64,000 nt of DNA from Plectrocnemia conspersa (taxonomy: Eukaryota > Arthropoda > Insecta > Trichoptera > Polycentropodidae), in the NCBI GenBank assembly GCA_009617715.1, contig VTFK01000276.1, forward strand, positions 248,001-312,000, given 5' to 3'. The translations under genes and the position numbers were made by a program. Below, piece by piece: positions 1 through 11,750 of this stretch (the stretch's first letter is position 1; the number at the start of each line of letters is the position of its first letter). Below the pieces are notes generated by a model. That model saw nothing but the letters and a program-made list of their open reading frames with translations, was not told the origin of the DNA and ran no database searches.

Positions 1-356
1 ATACAGTACTCACAACTTGCAGAAAAGCAACGTTCAGAAAAGTTTTTTTTAAAGCTTAACTTTTTCGCAAAAATAGAAAATAAATATTGCACAACTCATA
101 ATTATTATTTTTTGTAAAAATACAACATCATAACAACTATGTCAGAAGGAAACTGGCAGATTTGCTATCAGTTACATTTCAATAGATAAATTATCTATGT
201 GGCAATTCGCTGTATTGTAATTAAAGTGTGTTAAATATTCTATATCAAACAAAGCACAAAAGCGCGTGGGCTTTTTTGCAACGGTGATGAATTTTAATCA
301 GCATATGCATATTGCGCGATTATCGTAGGTACAGATTCGAGAGTAAAGTTGGGTAG
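1..356. other. AT-rich non-coding stretch
   Basis: No frame, transposon terminus or RNA signature is visible. Composition becomes more balanced after about position 240, leading into the open frame that follows. Confidence 0.5.
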
Positions 357-641
357 TTGCCGGCGCAAGTATTTTCCATATCAGACGACTTGAATGAAAC
401 GAGTTTTCAACCTGTTATGATAAAGTTGGTGAAGCGACATGTCCCGGCTATTAAAGTGTATCGTAATTGGCATCGAAGGTATTCGTGGGTAACTGCAACC
501 GAGTTAAACCACAAACTTACGCAACAGAGGCTCCATGTCAGACGCAATGCAAATTTTACTACACATCTCTATTACAATGCACGATTAAATTTTTGTCACA
601 CAAATACTTTTGCAATACTATTTAAATTAATTAAACAATAA
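357..641 (+). CDS. unrecognised 94-codon open frame (possible exon or decayed transposon piece)
   Basis: This frame is open for 94 codons right after an in-frame TAG, and it begins at a TTG, not an ATG, so a true start is not shown. The first 60 or so codons have balanced composition and a basic, Trp/Tyr-containing product (for example KVYRNWHRRYSWV). The last third is AT-rich. The stretch with ELNHKLTQQRL followed by YYNARLNFC faintly recalls the second helix-turn-helix and linker of Tc1/mariner transposases, but I could not find the DDE residues and do not assign it. The stop codon overlaps a CAATAAAA sequence, with a second AATAAAA just after it. These could be polyadenylation signals of a terminal exon or chance in AT-rich DNA. 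Function unknown. Confidence 0.2.
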   Translation: MPAQVFSISDDLNETSFQPVMIKLVKRHVPAIKVYRNWHRRYSWVTATELNHKLTQQRLHVRRNANFTTHLYYNARLNFCHTNTFAILFKLIKQ

Positions 642-937
642 AAACTTTAATAAAATCTGCATTTTAAAACGCCCATGAGTTGCACAATAGCCACACTGAC
701 TTTCTAGAACTAAATTGTTTTATTATTATTTTATATTGATTTTAATTTTGTTTACTGCTTTACATAATATTTTAGTTAAATTGCACCCAAACCATTCTCT
801 CAAATTTTAGCATTTGATTTTTTGGGCAAAGTAATTAAAATAGATTTACGTAACTTAGTATCGTACCTAATCTATAAATCTCTTTGAAAAGTTCTACGAT
901 GTAGTTAATTGTATCGTAATAATTGGTAGGCGTGAGG
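642..937. other. AT-rich non-coding stretch
   Basis: No supported feature. It separates the open frame above from a tRNA-like SINE head. Confidence 0.5.
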
Positions 938-1005
938 TCGAAATAGCGTAGGCAGTAAGGTCTAGACTTGTAACCTAGAGGCCACGGGTTCGAGCCACAG
1001 GAGTA
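938..1005 (+). repeat. tRNA-derived SINE head (tRNA-Thr-like, degenerate)
   Basis: The segment has a good internal Pol III A box (TAGCGTAGGCAGTAAGG) and, about 30 bases on, a B box (GGGTTCGAGCC). Between them lies a tRNA-like anticodon arm, CTAGA-CTTGTAA-CCTAG, whose loop would present TGT (Thr). The T stem and the acceptor ends do not pair, so a working tRNA is excluded. This is either a tRNA pseudogene or, more likely, the 5' head of a SINE; no clear body or 3' tail could be delimited. A related A-box-like segment lies near 46.45 kb. Confidence 0.5.
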
Positions 1006-1562
1006 GATCAATATTTTTTTATGAAAATGCGCTTTTATTAAAAATCGGTGCTAGCTGTATTAATAATGAAATTTAATGAATATAATAATTCATAATTAAT
1101 TTTATAGATGCCACCAATCACCAGACTGAGAATTTTTGTGATTAATACTTAGTTGTAGATTTTCATTATGTCTTATCTACCAAGTACAGACTCCTGTCAC
1201 AACAGAATAATAAAATAAAATAATAACTTATTCTTTCATGATTACTCATTCACTATCATCATAAAAGAGTTATTAAATGTATTACTTTAAACGTTTCAGA
1301 TTATATCCTGAAAAGTTTTGCTATTTTAAAATTTTAATATAAATAATATTTTATTATATTTTGGGTAAATTCAATCTTTTTTTATATTAACAGATTTTTT
1401 CTTTGTTTTATTAATATCCTTTTTGACTAACAAATAAATAAGTTTTTAGATTAGAATTGAATGTTCTTTATTAAATTAAGGTTCAGTCATCCATTATTTT
1501 TTTTTTTACCTGATTTTTAACAATTGTTATTAGCACATATTTTATTGTTCCAAATCTATAGC
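1006..1562. other. AT-rich non-coding stretch
   Basis: Nothing supported. A short motif TTTACCTGATTTTTAA occurs on both sides of the hAT-like element (near 1.51 and 1.97 kb). Confidence 0.5.
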
Positions 1563-1570
1563 ATTTATAA

Positions 1571-1896
1571 CAGGGCTGTGGAGTCGTTAAAAAAAAACAC
1601 GACTCCGACTCCGACTCCGATTCCGATTTTTAACACGACTCCACTCCGACTCCGACTCCAACTCCGACTCCGACTCAAAAAAAGTTTAATTTTATCAGGT
1701 TTTTTGGTGTTCCGTTTTATATGCACCTATACACATTCATTATTACGCATTTAAAATTTCATAATTAAAAAAAATCCATTTTATATAAAAAATGGTCGGG
1801 GTTTTTTTCACGACTCCGACTCCGACTCCAACTCCGGCCAAAACACCACGACTCCACGACTCCAACTCCGACTCCTGTTCCGACTCCACAGCCCTG
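1571..1896. mobile_element. hAT-like MITE with (GACTCC)n-type interior
   Basis: A 326-bp non-autonomous DNA element. Both ends carry the same 16-bp terminal inverted repeat, CAGGGCTGTGGAGTCG, and the element is flanked by a perfect 8-bp target-site duplication, ATTTATAA (1563-1570 and 1897-1904). An 8-bp duplication and CAGGG termini are typical of the hAT superfamily. The subterminal parts are short tracts of GACTCC/CCGACT repeats facing inward from each end; the middle is AT-rich. There is no transposase frame: a 76-codon open frame across it is a translation of the simple repeat. It would have been moved in trans by a transposase encoded elsewhere. Intact ends and duplication suggest a fairly recent insertion. 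Confidence 0.88.
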
Positions 1897-1904
1897 ATTT
1901 ATAA

Positions 1905-3040
1905 TATCGAATCTTAGTTTATTTACATGTATATATCAATTTTCTATTATCACAACATAATAATTTACCTGATTTTTAAAGCACTCAGTACTAATACGCA
2001 TGGATCATTAGAAAAAGACTTGTACTTTTTACGCAAATACGCGTTAAAAGCGCAATAAACAAGTGTTGTTTTGGTCTTTACTAAGCCGATGCTTTTGCAT
2101 ATGACAATTGGATATCCTGAAGCTTTTTTAAATTATATTGTATTGCATCGATAAACACAAGAAGCAAATGGAATATATACATATCTATTGTCGACGTTTC
2201 GACCTCCACTGTTGGGGTCATCGTCTTGGGCGTAGTCTATTTTCACCCTAATTTCGTTAGTTTTCATTTTAATTTTAGTTATCATCGGAATATTTTATTT
2301 ATAATGTATATGTACATATAAGTAGCTAATAATGAGCGATTTCCTTTCAAACGGAAGTGACAACCAATCTAAATAATTACATACTTGTATATACGCATAT
2401 TTTTTTACTCTTAGTAATCGACTAGAGAGAACTAACTGGACGTATAGTGGTTATTATCCAGTTTTTTTAAAGCTTATTATTAATTGGCCTTGCAAAAAAG
2501 CTTACGAATTAAATTCTTCCTTTAATGCAAATTTTAAAAAATACACAATATGTTATTTTGATCATATTGCTTTTAATGATCGACCTTATTAACATATAAG
2601 CTTATTACGATGAAATGTTCCTTATTATTATCAAGGACTCTTGCATCTATAATATGAATATTTTCGCCTGAATATTGATGTGAATCTTGGAAGCACTTAA
2701 ATATTCAAGTTTATATAACATATTATATCTTAGATTTTGCCTCAAAAAATATTTAATTTGATAAATTTAAGAACTCTTTCTTATCCATTATCTTCTCAAT
2801 TAATTAAAATGTAACATGCAATATCTTGATTCGTTTTCTTTCTTCGGACAGGATTAGTCAGAACAGATCTTTAGCTTATATTTTTTGCCATTCAATCTAG
2901 ATAATAAGAAGTAGATTCCACATATACATACATACGTATATGAATTTTTTAAAAAAAAAACTAGGTAAATTCAAGAGTTTGGTGTGTAACGACACATATG
3001 CTTTCCTTAATTACTGTAGGGTACACCTTGTTTACGGTGA
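1905..3040. other. AT-rich non-coding stretch
   Basis: No supported feature. Small patches of balanced composition near 2.2 kb and 3.0 kb carry no readable motif. Confidence 0.5.
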
Positions 3041-3046
3041 CATTAC

Positions 3047-3280
3047 ATGCGTCTGAAACCGGTAGACGGTTCAACGACACACGATCAGTTTAATATGGCA
3101 ACACTACGGTCACTCGTTCGATTCTCTGAGATTCCAGGATGTGGTATGATGACATTTGCTCGAACTACTCTTCTGTCTCCTGAACAGATAAGGGATTACA
3201 ATACAAGTTTCCTATATAGGCACACAGTAACATATCCACATTCTAAGCATCGATCACGATATCAATATATCAATATATAA
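3047..3280 (+). other. unrecognised 77-codon ATG frame
   Basis: ATG-initiated frame of 77 codons in a patch richer in G+C than its surroundings. The product starts MRLKPVDGST and has no domain I recognise; the last quarter turns AT-rich and Tyr/Ile-laden, as expected for read-through into non-coding DNA. The first codons fall in a small hairpin (CGTCT...AGACG). It is a weak gene candidate and could equally be an old repeat. Confidence 0.12.
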
Positions 3281-6200
3281 CAATACCCTATTTTATAATT
3301 TGCAAAAATATATATCTATAGAAATATTTTAACAACTAAAGGCCCTTTTTTGAAACGTTTATAATATACATAAACCATTAATTTTGGGGTAGTATCATTG
3401 CTAAAAAAATATACGTTAAAGGCAATTTTATTAAAATCCTTTAAACACAAACTATGCTTCCAATATGGCTGAGAATTCTACATATCATACAGTAAAAATG
3501 TCAAAACCTATTTATTTGGGAAAATGCTGTGATTTTCGAAGCTTTCGAAGATCATTATTAGTGTTCCGTCAGATCTGTAACTCGATCTTGGAACCTTAGA
3601 AATCGGAGAGAATGGGCCACCAGCTCAAACCGCCCGGGGACCACCATAGTTTGTGATGAGAACAAATCTCTAGGCATAATGAGATGTTTAACCATTGTCT
3701 AAACCCGAAGGTATTGTCTATTCTCAGACGTACTTTCGCGTCTGTATATTATCGAAAGTTGGCTGTTTTATCATATAATTTTGAAATCAAAATAAAATAA
3801 CTCTTCTAAGACATCTCAAGAACTTTAGTGCTTTCTAATTTTATAAACACACTATATCTGGAATACATAGGTAGCAAGATAAACACTTATCTAGAATGTT
3901 ACCTTATAGAAAAGTCAAGTAGCAAGTTCTTGTTTCCTTAAGGAGATCATTCCTCGCGTCTATCTCCATTTCTATCTAAGATCTTTACCTTTATTTTATG
4001 TACCGAATTCCTCATTTGAGCACATACACACATACACAACATACTCCGTGCCTATATGTACTAATATATATGTTTGTATTATTTCAGGTAATTACCATTT
4101 TCACTGCAATTCCAACGTTTCACAAATTGGTATGTTTTTTTTTAATTTATTATATGTTCTCTGTCTCTTATTCATAATTACAGTCGTGTACAAATTGAAT
4201 TGAATTAGGTATATAAAATGCAATTTTATTTTTTTATAAAAGCACAAATTGCAAATGAAAAGAATTATTATGTCTTTATATCAGAAGCAGCGTATAAACC
4301 AATTTGTCACACTGTGCTATAATATTATATCCATTATAATAATTGGCGACCAATCAACTCCCTACATCTTTTTAGATTGTGCTTTAATCATACTCTTTTA
4401 TTACTGGTTTTCTCATATAAATAAAACGCATTTGTATGAAAAATATTAGGTTTTCTTAAATAATAATTAATAATATATTTTCATTACCTGTCTATCTTAC
4501 CATTGAAATTTGAGTTCAGGAGTTTAAAATCTGTATGTATATAATACATAAATTTTAATTAAACATAAGTTTAACTATGATTTTATATTGTTATTCGAAT
4601 TAAAAGTTATACTATTTTTGTGCATTTCTCTAAAATAAACTGCTTTTCATTGTATTGTAGTATTTACTGAAAGACAACAATATCTAATATTTTCGTTCAA
4701 AAATATATTTCATACTCAGTAAAGTTCATCATTATAATTATCGATGCTCAAATTTTGCTCACTATCCAATAACTCTGTCTGAATAACTTCAATCATGTAT
4801 TGTGTATTGAAGGTGAAGTTTACAAAATTTAACGTTTGACATATTATACATGTGTGTGTGTGTTTGAGTTAGTTATTAAAAAAACGGAGCACATGTGCTT
4901 GCGGAATACGATGTAATACTTGGATGGAGATAATTCAGAGAGTAGAACCGGTGCAGATGTTTTCCCACAAGGATGCTGCGTTTTGATCACACAGCCACAC
5001 ATATACGTATATAGTTGTGCGTAATGTAATGTAGATTGGAGTGCATGGTCACGGTCAATTTATATGCATGTATAATACATATATTATGCATGAAAATTCT
5101 GAACACATTTGATTGTTTGATCATCAAATTTCTTTGAATTTCAACTGCTGTATATTTTTCTCTTTAAATATACACATTTGTATATAGTGATAATATATAC
5201 CCAGAGTTATTGCTGTTTGAAATTTTCGTTTGCGCAATAATCACCGAACCATCTCTATATATGACTAAAGACGCTTAACTTTCAATGAGGGTCATAAATG
5301 CAAATGTTGCAATAATCATTTTGTTCGAGTATTTCTAAAGATTGATTATTGATCTTTATTATTTTTTTAAATATTTCTTTATGAACTTTACTATAACAGT
5401 ATATTTAGACGATTAGCGAAAGATTTTCTCACGGGAACTACTTATTGTTGTGAATTAAAATACATATTTTTCTTCAAAAGTTGTATCTATCTTTAACAGA
5501 AATATCGCTAGAATAAGTGGTACTTAGTATTTTACCTGAAGGCTGCATTTTGCTTATCAATTAAATGCATAAAAAATCTCTAATTGAGAAATATATTTAA
5601 TCAATATTTTACTGCAAATATATAAAATGTATTTAATACTTTTAAATTATGGTTGTCATAATATAAGAGTTACCCACCTCCCCCCATGCACAATGATGAT
5701 CTTCATACATTTAAAAAATAATATGTTTATTTACATACTGATCTTATTTTTTAGATAGATCAATGTTAGCTTAGACCTAATATAATCACTCGCAAATAAA
5801 TAAAATAAAATGTACGTCACTGATTTCAGTCTGATGTTTTACTTCTTTCGTTGAAAATAAAATAGATACGTGTCATCTGATTAAATAAGCATATTCTAGA
5901 ATATATTATAGATACCCCATAATTACATGTCAATGATTTTTATTTACCGTTGTATTATTAAATATATTTCTAATTTGTTTTAAATGTTGTTATAATTGAG
6001 ATTGAGTGTCTATTTTATTTTATTACTACAATTTATTAGAAAAATTGAATGAATTTTAATTAAAATAAACTTTTTGTTGAGACATAATTTTCATAAAACT
6101 GCTTTAAAATACTGAAAATCATTTGTGTCATGCCTTGACTTCAAAATCAAGATCTAAATTTTTTCATTTATGAATATTGATTTTAATATTGTTGCATAAT

Positions 6201-6671
6201 ATTAAGGAATATGATACATAGTAAATATTTTAATTAGCTTAAAGCTTTTTTGAACTCATGATTAAAAAGATTTTAATACAAAATCGTGTAGTTTATTGCA
6301 CATATTTGATAATGAAGTGATTCTATATTTTACTTTAAAACTGATAATTTATGAATAATATGTTATTTTTTATTATAAATTATTTTTTATCATTTATGAT
6401 GAATGTGGCTAGATAAACTTCCACTAAAGATTTCGTAATAATTTTTGAGAGCAAGCGGAGATTCTCTCTACACGTAAATGATGTTTTTCAAAAACGAATT
6501 TCATTTTGATCATTCGCGTTTTCTATGACACTTTAATTCACAGCATTCTTGATTCGAGATCTATAATTTATAATCTGCAAATTACCTTATACTCTTTCTT
6601 ATTCGAAAAAGTATAGAAAAGATCCTTGAGATACCTTTATAAGAGGATATTTGATTATTATCTATTCTTGA
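3281..6671. other. long AT-rich stretch without recognisable features
   Basis: Repeated stops in all frames. A patch at about 3.53-3.77 kb is more G+C-balanced but closed in every frame. A TTTGTATTATTTCAG|GTAATT at 4087|4088 resembles a weak splice-acceptor/donor overlap. A (GT)n run near 4.85 kb is very short. Nothing else supported. Confidence 0.5.
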
Positions 6672-7062
6672 ATCCCAGAGTCGCTAAGCGTTCCTAAAGC
6701 TACTAAATGATGCTATCGACAATCAAACTATTCTCAAAGAATTCCAGTATTTGAGAATCGCGATCGCATCACTTTTTAATCCAGTTAGCCGACTTACCCT
6801 TAGCTTTTGCCATCCTAAAAACGCTGGCATTACACATTGACATGTTTAATGTCAGCTACGAGGAGCTGGTCCAATTCATATCATTTAATTTTAATATAAC
6901 ATGATTTTTATTATTTTTTTCTAATTATGTATTATTTTTTATATATTTTTGATAGTATATGTTTTTGAGTATTAAAATAATACTACGTATTATTTTATGA
7001 CTAATGACGCATTGGGGCAACTTATTATCTCACGATGGTCTTTATTTAATTTAAATAAATAA
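6672..7062 (+). mobile_element. 5'-truncated non-LTR retrotransposon 3' end
   Basis: A decayed plus-strand copy of the 3' end of the retrotransposon found on the minus strand at 62.1-63.7 kb. Matching pieces run in the same order: the GTCGCTAAGC...CTACTAAA...ATCGACAATC segment, the region encoding LHIDMFNVSYEELVQFISFN (LHIDLFNVSYKELIQFVSFN in the longer copy), and the 3' untranslated segment ATTGGGGCAAC...CACGATGGTC. About 20 bases are lost internally near 6.75 kb, and several stops and frameshifts exist, so nothing is made. The far end runs into TTAAATAAATAAAT in place of a clean poly(A). No target-site duplication could be defined. Confidence 0.8.
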
Positions 7063-7236
7063 ATTTATTAATTATTAAATAGTTATACAAAGTGTGCCTA
7101 ATATAAATAGAGATTTTTCGACAAAACTTATTTATTGCTAGTTTTTGATACTGTAGTGATTTTATAATGCATATAAAAGCCGTTTTTTTGAAGTGGTATA
7201 TGTCCATTTTTATAAGAAGTAAATAAGTTTATGTCT

Positions 7237-7385
7237 AGTCAGATAATATATTCCACTTTTTTATTTTTAATCAAATAGCCAATAGTGCAAAATATCCTTG
7301 GTAAATGCTGGTTTTAGTCAGATAATAATATCCTCTTTTTATATTTCTAATCATGTCCGTACAGTAAATGCAAAATATCCTCATA
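7237..7385. repeat. short tandem repeat, about 79-bp unit, two copies
   Basis: Two diverged units begin AGTCAGATAATA (7237 and 7316) and end GCAAAATATCCT. A further AGTCTGATAATGAG at 7437 could be the stub of a third unit. The array follows the retrotransposon tail closely. Confidence 0.55.
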
Positions 7386-9709
7386 AATTAAACTGTAAAA
7401 TATTATCGCAGGAATGTGTTTGTTAAAAGTGGAATAAGTCTGATAATGAGTTTACTGCCATACATACCATAATTACTTCACTATACTAAGTGTAAACGAG
7501 AAATGAGATTGAAATATGAATAAGTTTGTTATTATTAGTTATCTTAACGAAGCTATTTACTTTTCATACTTGTGTATTTATATAATTTCAGTTATTTCAT
7601 AATGCACTCGATTATTTATTTACTTACACGTTTTCATTTTAATTATTATTTTTTACATTAAAAATATATTTCAGAAAAGCTTACTTCAATTATGTTTATA
7701 GTTTTTAGACCATTACCCGAATTTATTAACGTTTGCTAATATTTAAACAATGTATGACTTACACTACTTTAAAACCAAGGACTCAAATATTTAATTAAAA
7801 ATTACTAATTACATATACTTTAAGTAGCAAGTAAAAAATATATAAATATACAACAATTGTGCATTTTTTAGTAAATATTTAATATTTTTAAAGTCATTAA
7901 TAATGATTTAATCGATTGCTTAAAAATAATTCTAATTTGCATATGCTTTATATATTATAATAATTAGTTTTGACTTTCTATATTATAAATTAGGATTTCA
8001 TAATATATCATATATTTTTTTTATGAAATCACTTAATCTAAAAAAATATAAGCACAAATATTATAATTTATATAAAATAAGCTAGACTTATCATGAAATG
8101 TATTTTAACTTTATTTTGACCCTTAAATCAAATACATATAGTCCAATTCATATTGCAAGTTTATTGAAGTGATGAAATACACACACGAAATATTCCACTT
8201 AGCTACTTTATAGACGAAGGATTGAATAAACATACATGCAAATGCTTTAATATTGGTATTCGAAAAATGCACGAGTGTTTTTAAATGACATTATAGTTAA
8301 AGATCTTGAAGCGTTTGAGTATCTTGATTTATTACGCATTTCACATTCCTTTAAAATTTTACTCTCGTTGCCTTAAAAAAATATATAACGACTCTTGCAT
8401 GGGAACTACACCCTTCTAGTGTCTTCAAAATAAAATTCCTACAGCACGCACCCTTCGTGGATTTTTGTGAAACGCCCAGGATTTTTTTCCAAAGGAAGTT
8501 CTTCTCAATTGAACTTGAACCGATTCTTCAGCGTGGGAAACGATGCACCTCGCTTTAATAATTTACTGTTGAATTTTATAAATTCAAAAATCAATAATAA
8601 ACTATATGATTTACTAATTAAATAGTATCAACTTAAAATATATGCTATAAGCATACATTTTATAAAAATATATAAGGAATAGATATATATAATACAGATT
8701 ATATACTACAAGAAAAAAATCAAACTTTTAGTATATATAAACGTTAAATACATTAAGTACGAATTGCTACTTTATAACCATTCTAGTATTAAAATATACA
8801 TAAATAAATCAATTATTAAATAATATTATTATAATACAAGTTAATACTATAATTTTATATACATTCTATAGATTATAACCTTAATAATATTTCATTTTGC
8901 AAATTTTTTCGCCAATAAAATAGTAATTAAATATATATTTAAATTCAATGTTTATTATTTATTATAATTTAATACGATACATAATAATATATAGCATTGA
9001 TTTAAAACTTAATTTTAACTTCTAGATAATAGATATGATTTTTTTAGATTATTTAAAAAAAATCATTAGCATAGATCATTTTTTTTTACTACTACATACA
9101 TTTTTGCTTTAAAATATTTTTTTTATAGATACGTGTGACGTATATAGTTTTTTAGTACCGCACACAAGACATACATTATGATAAAATCGATCCAATTTGT
9201 ACTTTTTAACATAAAGATAAGATAACTATTATATGTGTGCTTATCTTAACATGATGTCAAAAAGTGCAATTTTCAATTACACATATTGCAATATTTCCAA
9301 CAAATTAAAAACATTCCATTACATATTATACTAACGCTTTTCAACGTCAATTACTAGTTAAGTGGAAAAATGTGTACGACTGGTTTACGTTAACCTCATA
9401 AATTAACTGAATCAATCTAGGTGGAACGACTAAATGCTTCGTCACTTTTGACTTGACATAACAAACATATCATTAGTCCCACTGTACTTTAAATTGATTA
9501 ATGCTTTTAATATAATTTAATACATTGTTATATACTTATTATTATTATCATAGCATCGCTTGTTAATTAAACAGTGTGCTATATGTAAAATATCGTATGA
9601 CTGCAACGACGGTTCTTATTTAACATCCCCTATGAGTAAACAAGAGCTTCGTTGTATTATTTACTGCTGCCATATAGTTTTGTATTTAATATTCGATGCA
9701 TATTTTTGA
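7386..9709. other. AT-rich non-coding stretch
   Basis: Very AT-rich with no frames of note and no transposon ends found. A slightly more balanced patch near 8.40-8.55 kb is closed in all frames. Confidence 0.5.
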
Positions 9710-9835
9710 AAGCTTAACATTCTTGAGGTCTGGTTTGATGATCTTGAGGGGGAGCTGCTGGATCGTTTGAACCATGACCGACTATTAAATTTCACCGATG
9801 AAAAATTGTATGCTTGCTTGAGCACCTTACTATAA
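9710..9835 (+). pseudogene. 41-codon coding-like remnant (orphan exon or transposon fragment)
   Basis: From just after an in-frame TGA to a TAA this frame reads as a plausible acidic, Leu-rich peptide including VWFDDLEGELLDRLNHDRLL and NFTDEKLYACLSTLL. Balanced composition and amphipathic amino-acid usage contrast with the AT-rich flanks, so it looks like real or former coding sequence. There is no ATG; an AG directly before GTCTGG (CATTCTTGAG|GTCTGG) could be a splice acceptor, which would make this a terminal exon. I do not recognise the family; a worn transposase piece is equally possible. Confidence 0.25.
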
Positions 9836-10259
9836 TATAACTTTTTATAGTATCATTAATATTGATACAGCAAAACAAGGCGTGGTAGTTAAAACTCGAT
9901 ATAAAACAGTATTTTTTATTAGTTTAAGATTAGAAATGCAGCAATTTCAAACCTATATGAATATGGCAAAAAGTAATGCAGTGAAATCTACGAAATATAT
10001 TTTTGTAGTACCGTTTTTAACAATCGTATAATTTGTTTGTTACAAAGATCCATTTATACATCGTAAATCTTTCGTAGTAACATGACAATTATTATTACAT
10101 AATAATTATTAATTCCGATTTTCCAGATACGAAACAAATTGGAATACATTAGGGTTCATATGAGGTTACAAAAAATTAGATTTTTTTTTCAATTTAAATT
10201 ACTGTTTTATTTTTTTTTAACTTTTAAAGATTTTTTTTAACATATTTAGGGTTTTTTAA
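9836..10259. other. AT-rich non-coding stretch
   Basis: Nothing supported. Confidence 0.5.
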
Positions 10260-11750
10260 TGTTTTGAATATCCGACAATTTTAAACAAAATGGCAGATCA
10301 GACCGACTAACAAACTTATCAGAGATATTTATAATATCTACTTGTATATCGAGTGTAAAAAAATGACAAAAAATGTAAAAAATACTTTTTGCGAATCTAA
10401 TTGTATTTTAATTTTTCTTTATATACGTTTTTATTTAAGATGTTTTACAACAACAAAAATATAACATTTTGAATAGCCATTATTTTGAAACAAAATGGCG
10501 ACTCAGACCGGCTAAAAAACTTATCCGAAGTATTAATAAGATCTATTTGTATTATATTATACAACAAAATTTTTTATACGATTTTTTAATGAGTTACAGC
10601 CACTTTCATAGTAGCCGTCATTTAACCAAACTAGATTAGCTAACAAACTTAAACCAGACATTTACATGCTATAGAACTTCTTTAGCCCCTAAATGCATGA
10701 TTTTTCCAAATTCAAAAATAAAAATATTTTTATACTAAAATTAGGTTGAAAATGATAGCAAAAATAATTTAAAAAATGTTTAGGCTTATTTGTGAATTAT
10801 ATTTATAAAAAAATGCTTCTTGTAAATATGCAATATCATGCAGATTGCGACCAAATATATCAAAATTAAAAACATACAAAGCAATTTTTCTTCTTATTAA
10901 AACATTTTTCACACATTGCTTGTGAAATTACATTGCATTTCTGCATTTTACATCTGTTCCTCTTGATCAATATGGGCCAATGTCTACAACTGCATGTTTT
11001 ATTTTATGCAACTATTACAAAAAATAAAAATCAAAAATAAATAAACCATGGTAGACATAAATTCATTTTATTTCGTTTTATATATAAAACATATGTTGAA
11101 ATTCCCAAAAATGTGACACATCTGCACCCAACGATTTTTTTTAAACGCTATTATCACGCGTACAGAGACATCTAACGGAATAATTTGAAAACACAATGGC
11201 TCGGCGTTTGTTACACATATGTAGCACTATGCAATAGAGTTCCTTTATTGAATGTAGACTGGGTTATAAGCGCTTAAATAAACTTTGCATTTAAGGGCTA
11301 AATAAATTTAATTAAAATAACAAATATTGTTATACTCCATATACATACGTGTGTATGAATGTAGTATGTACATTGTTAAATATCTCGTATTGAACATTTT
11401 AAACCTAAATTCTTTATTCTCTTTTGAACCATATTTTGCTGCTGTCTTACAAGATGGTAGTTCAGATTGACTAACGATCTTTATTAATTCTTAAGTTTTT
11501 TGAAGAAAGTTTATTTATATACGACAATTAATGTAGTAACTAAAATCGTTATATTTCATATATGTACATACATATATAGTACATGGTTCATAAATATATG
11601 GCAAAAATATAATTATATATTTCACATTAATTTCTATTCTAGCGTTTTTGCTTTCTTTACACGTCTTTTTTCTGTTGCTTTTTATTTTTTTTTGACCGCC
11701 ATTTTGTAACAAAATGAAAAGTCTAGCTTACTAACGAGCTGATCTAATGT
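10260..11750. repeat. degenerate dispersed/tandem repeat with AACAAAATGGCNGATCAGACC core
   Basis: Five diverged units share a core reading roughly ATTTTGAAACAAAATGGC followed by G-TCAGACCG-CTAACAAACTTATC. Cores lie near 10284-10320, 10490-10527, 10613-10655, 11440-11482 and 11692-11745. The first part of the core is itself a small palindrome (GCCATTTTG...CAAAATGGC). Another relative sits near 57.39 kb next to an inverted repeat. The spacing is irregular, so this is either an old tandem array broken by insertions or several insertions of one small element. Confidence 0.5.

Noticed and set aside
938..1005. Functional tRNA-Thr gene
   Set aside because: T stem and acceptor stem do not pair; only promoter boxes and the anticodon arm are recognisable.
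1524..1754. 76-codon frame with Thr-Pro and Leu-Arg repeats
   Set aside because: It is the translation of the GACTCC tract inside the hAT-like MITE.
4070..4095. Second recursive-splice site at TTATTTCAG|GTAATT
   Set aside because: Pyrimidine tract is broken by purines and the donor half is weak; such sites are expected by chance in AT-rich DNA.
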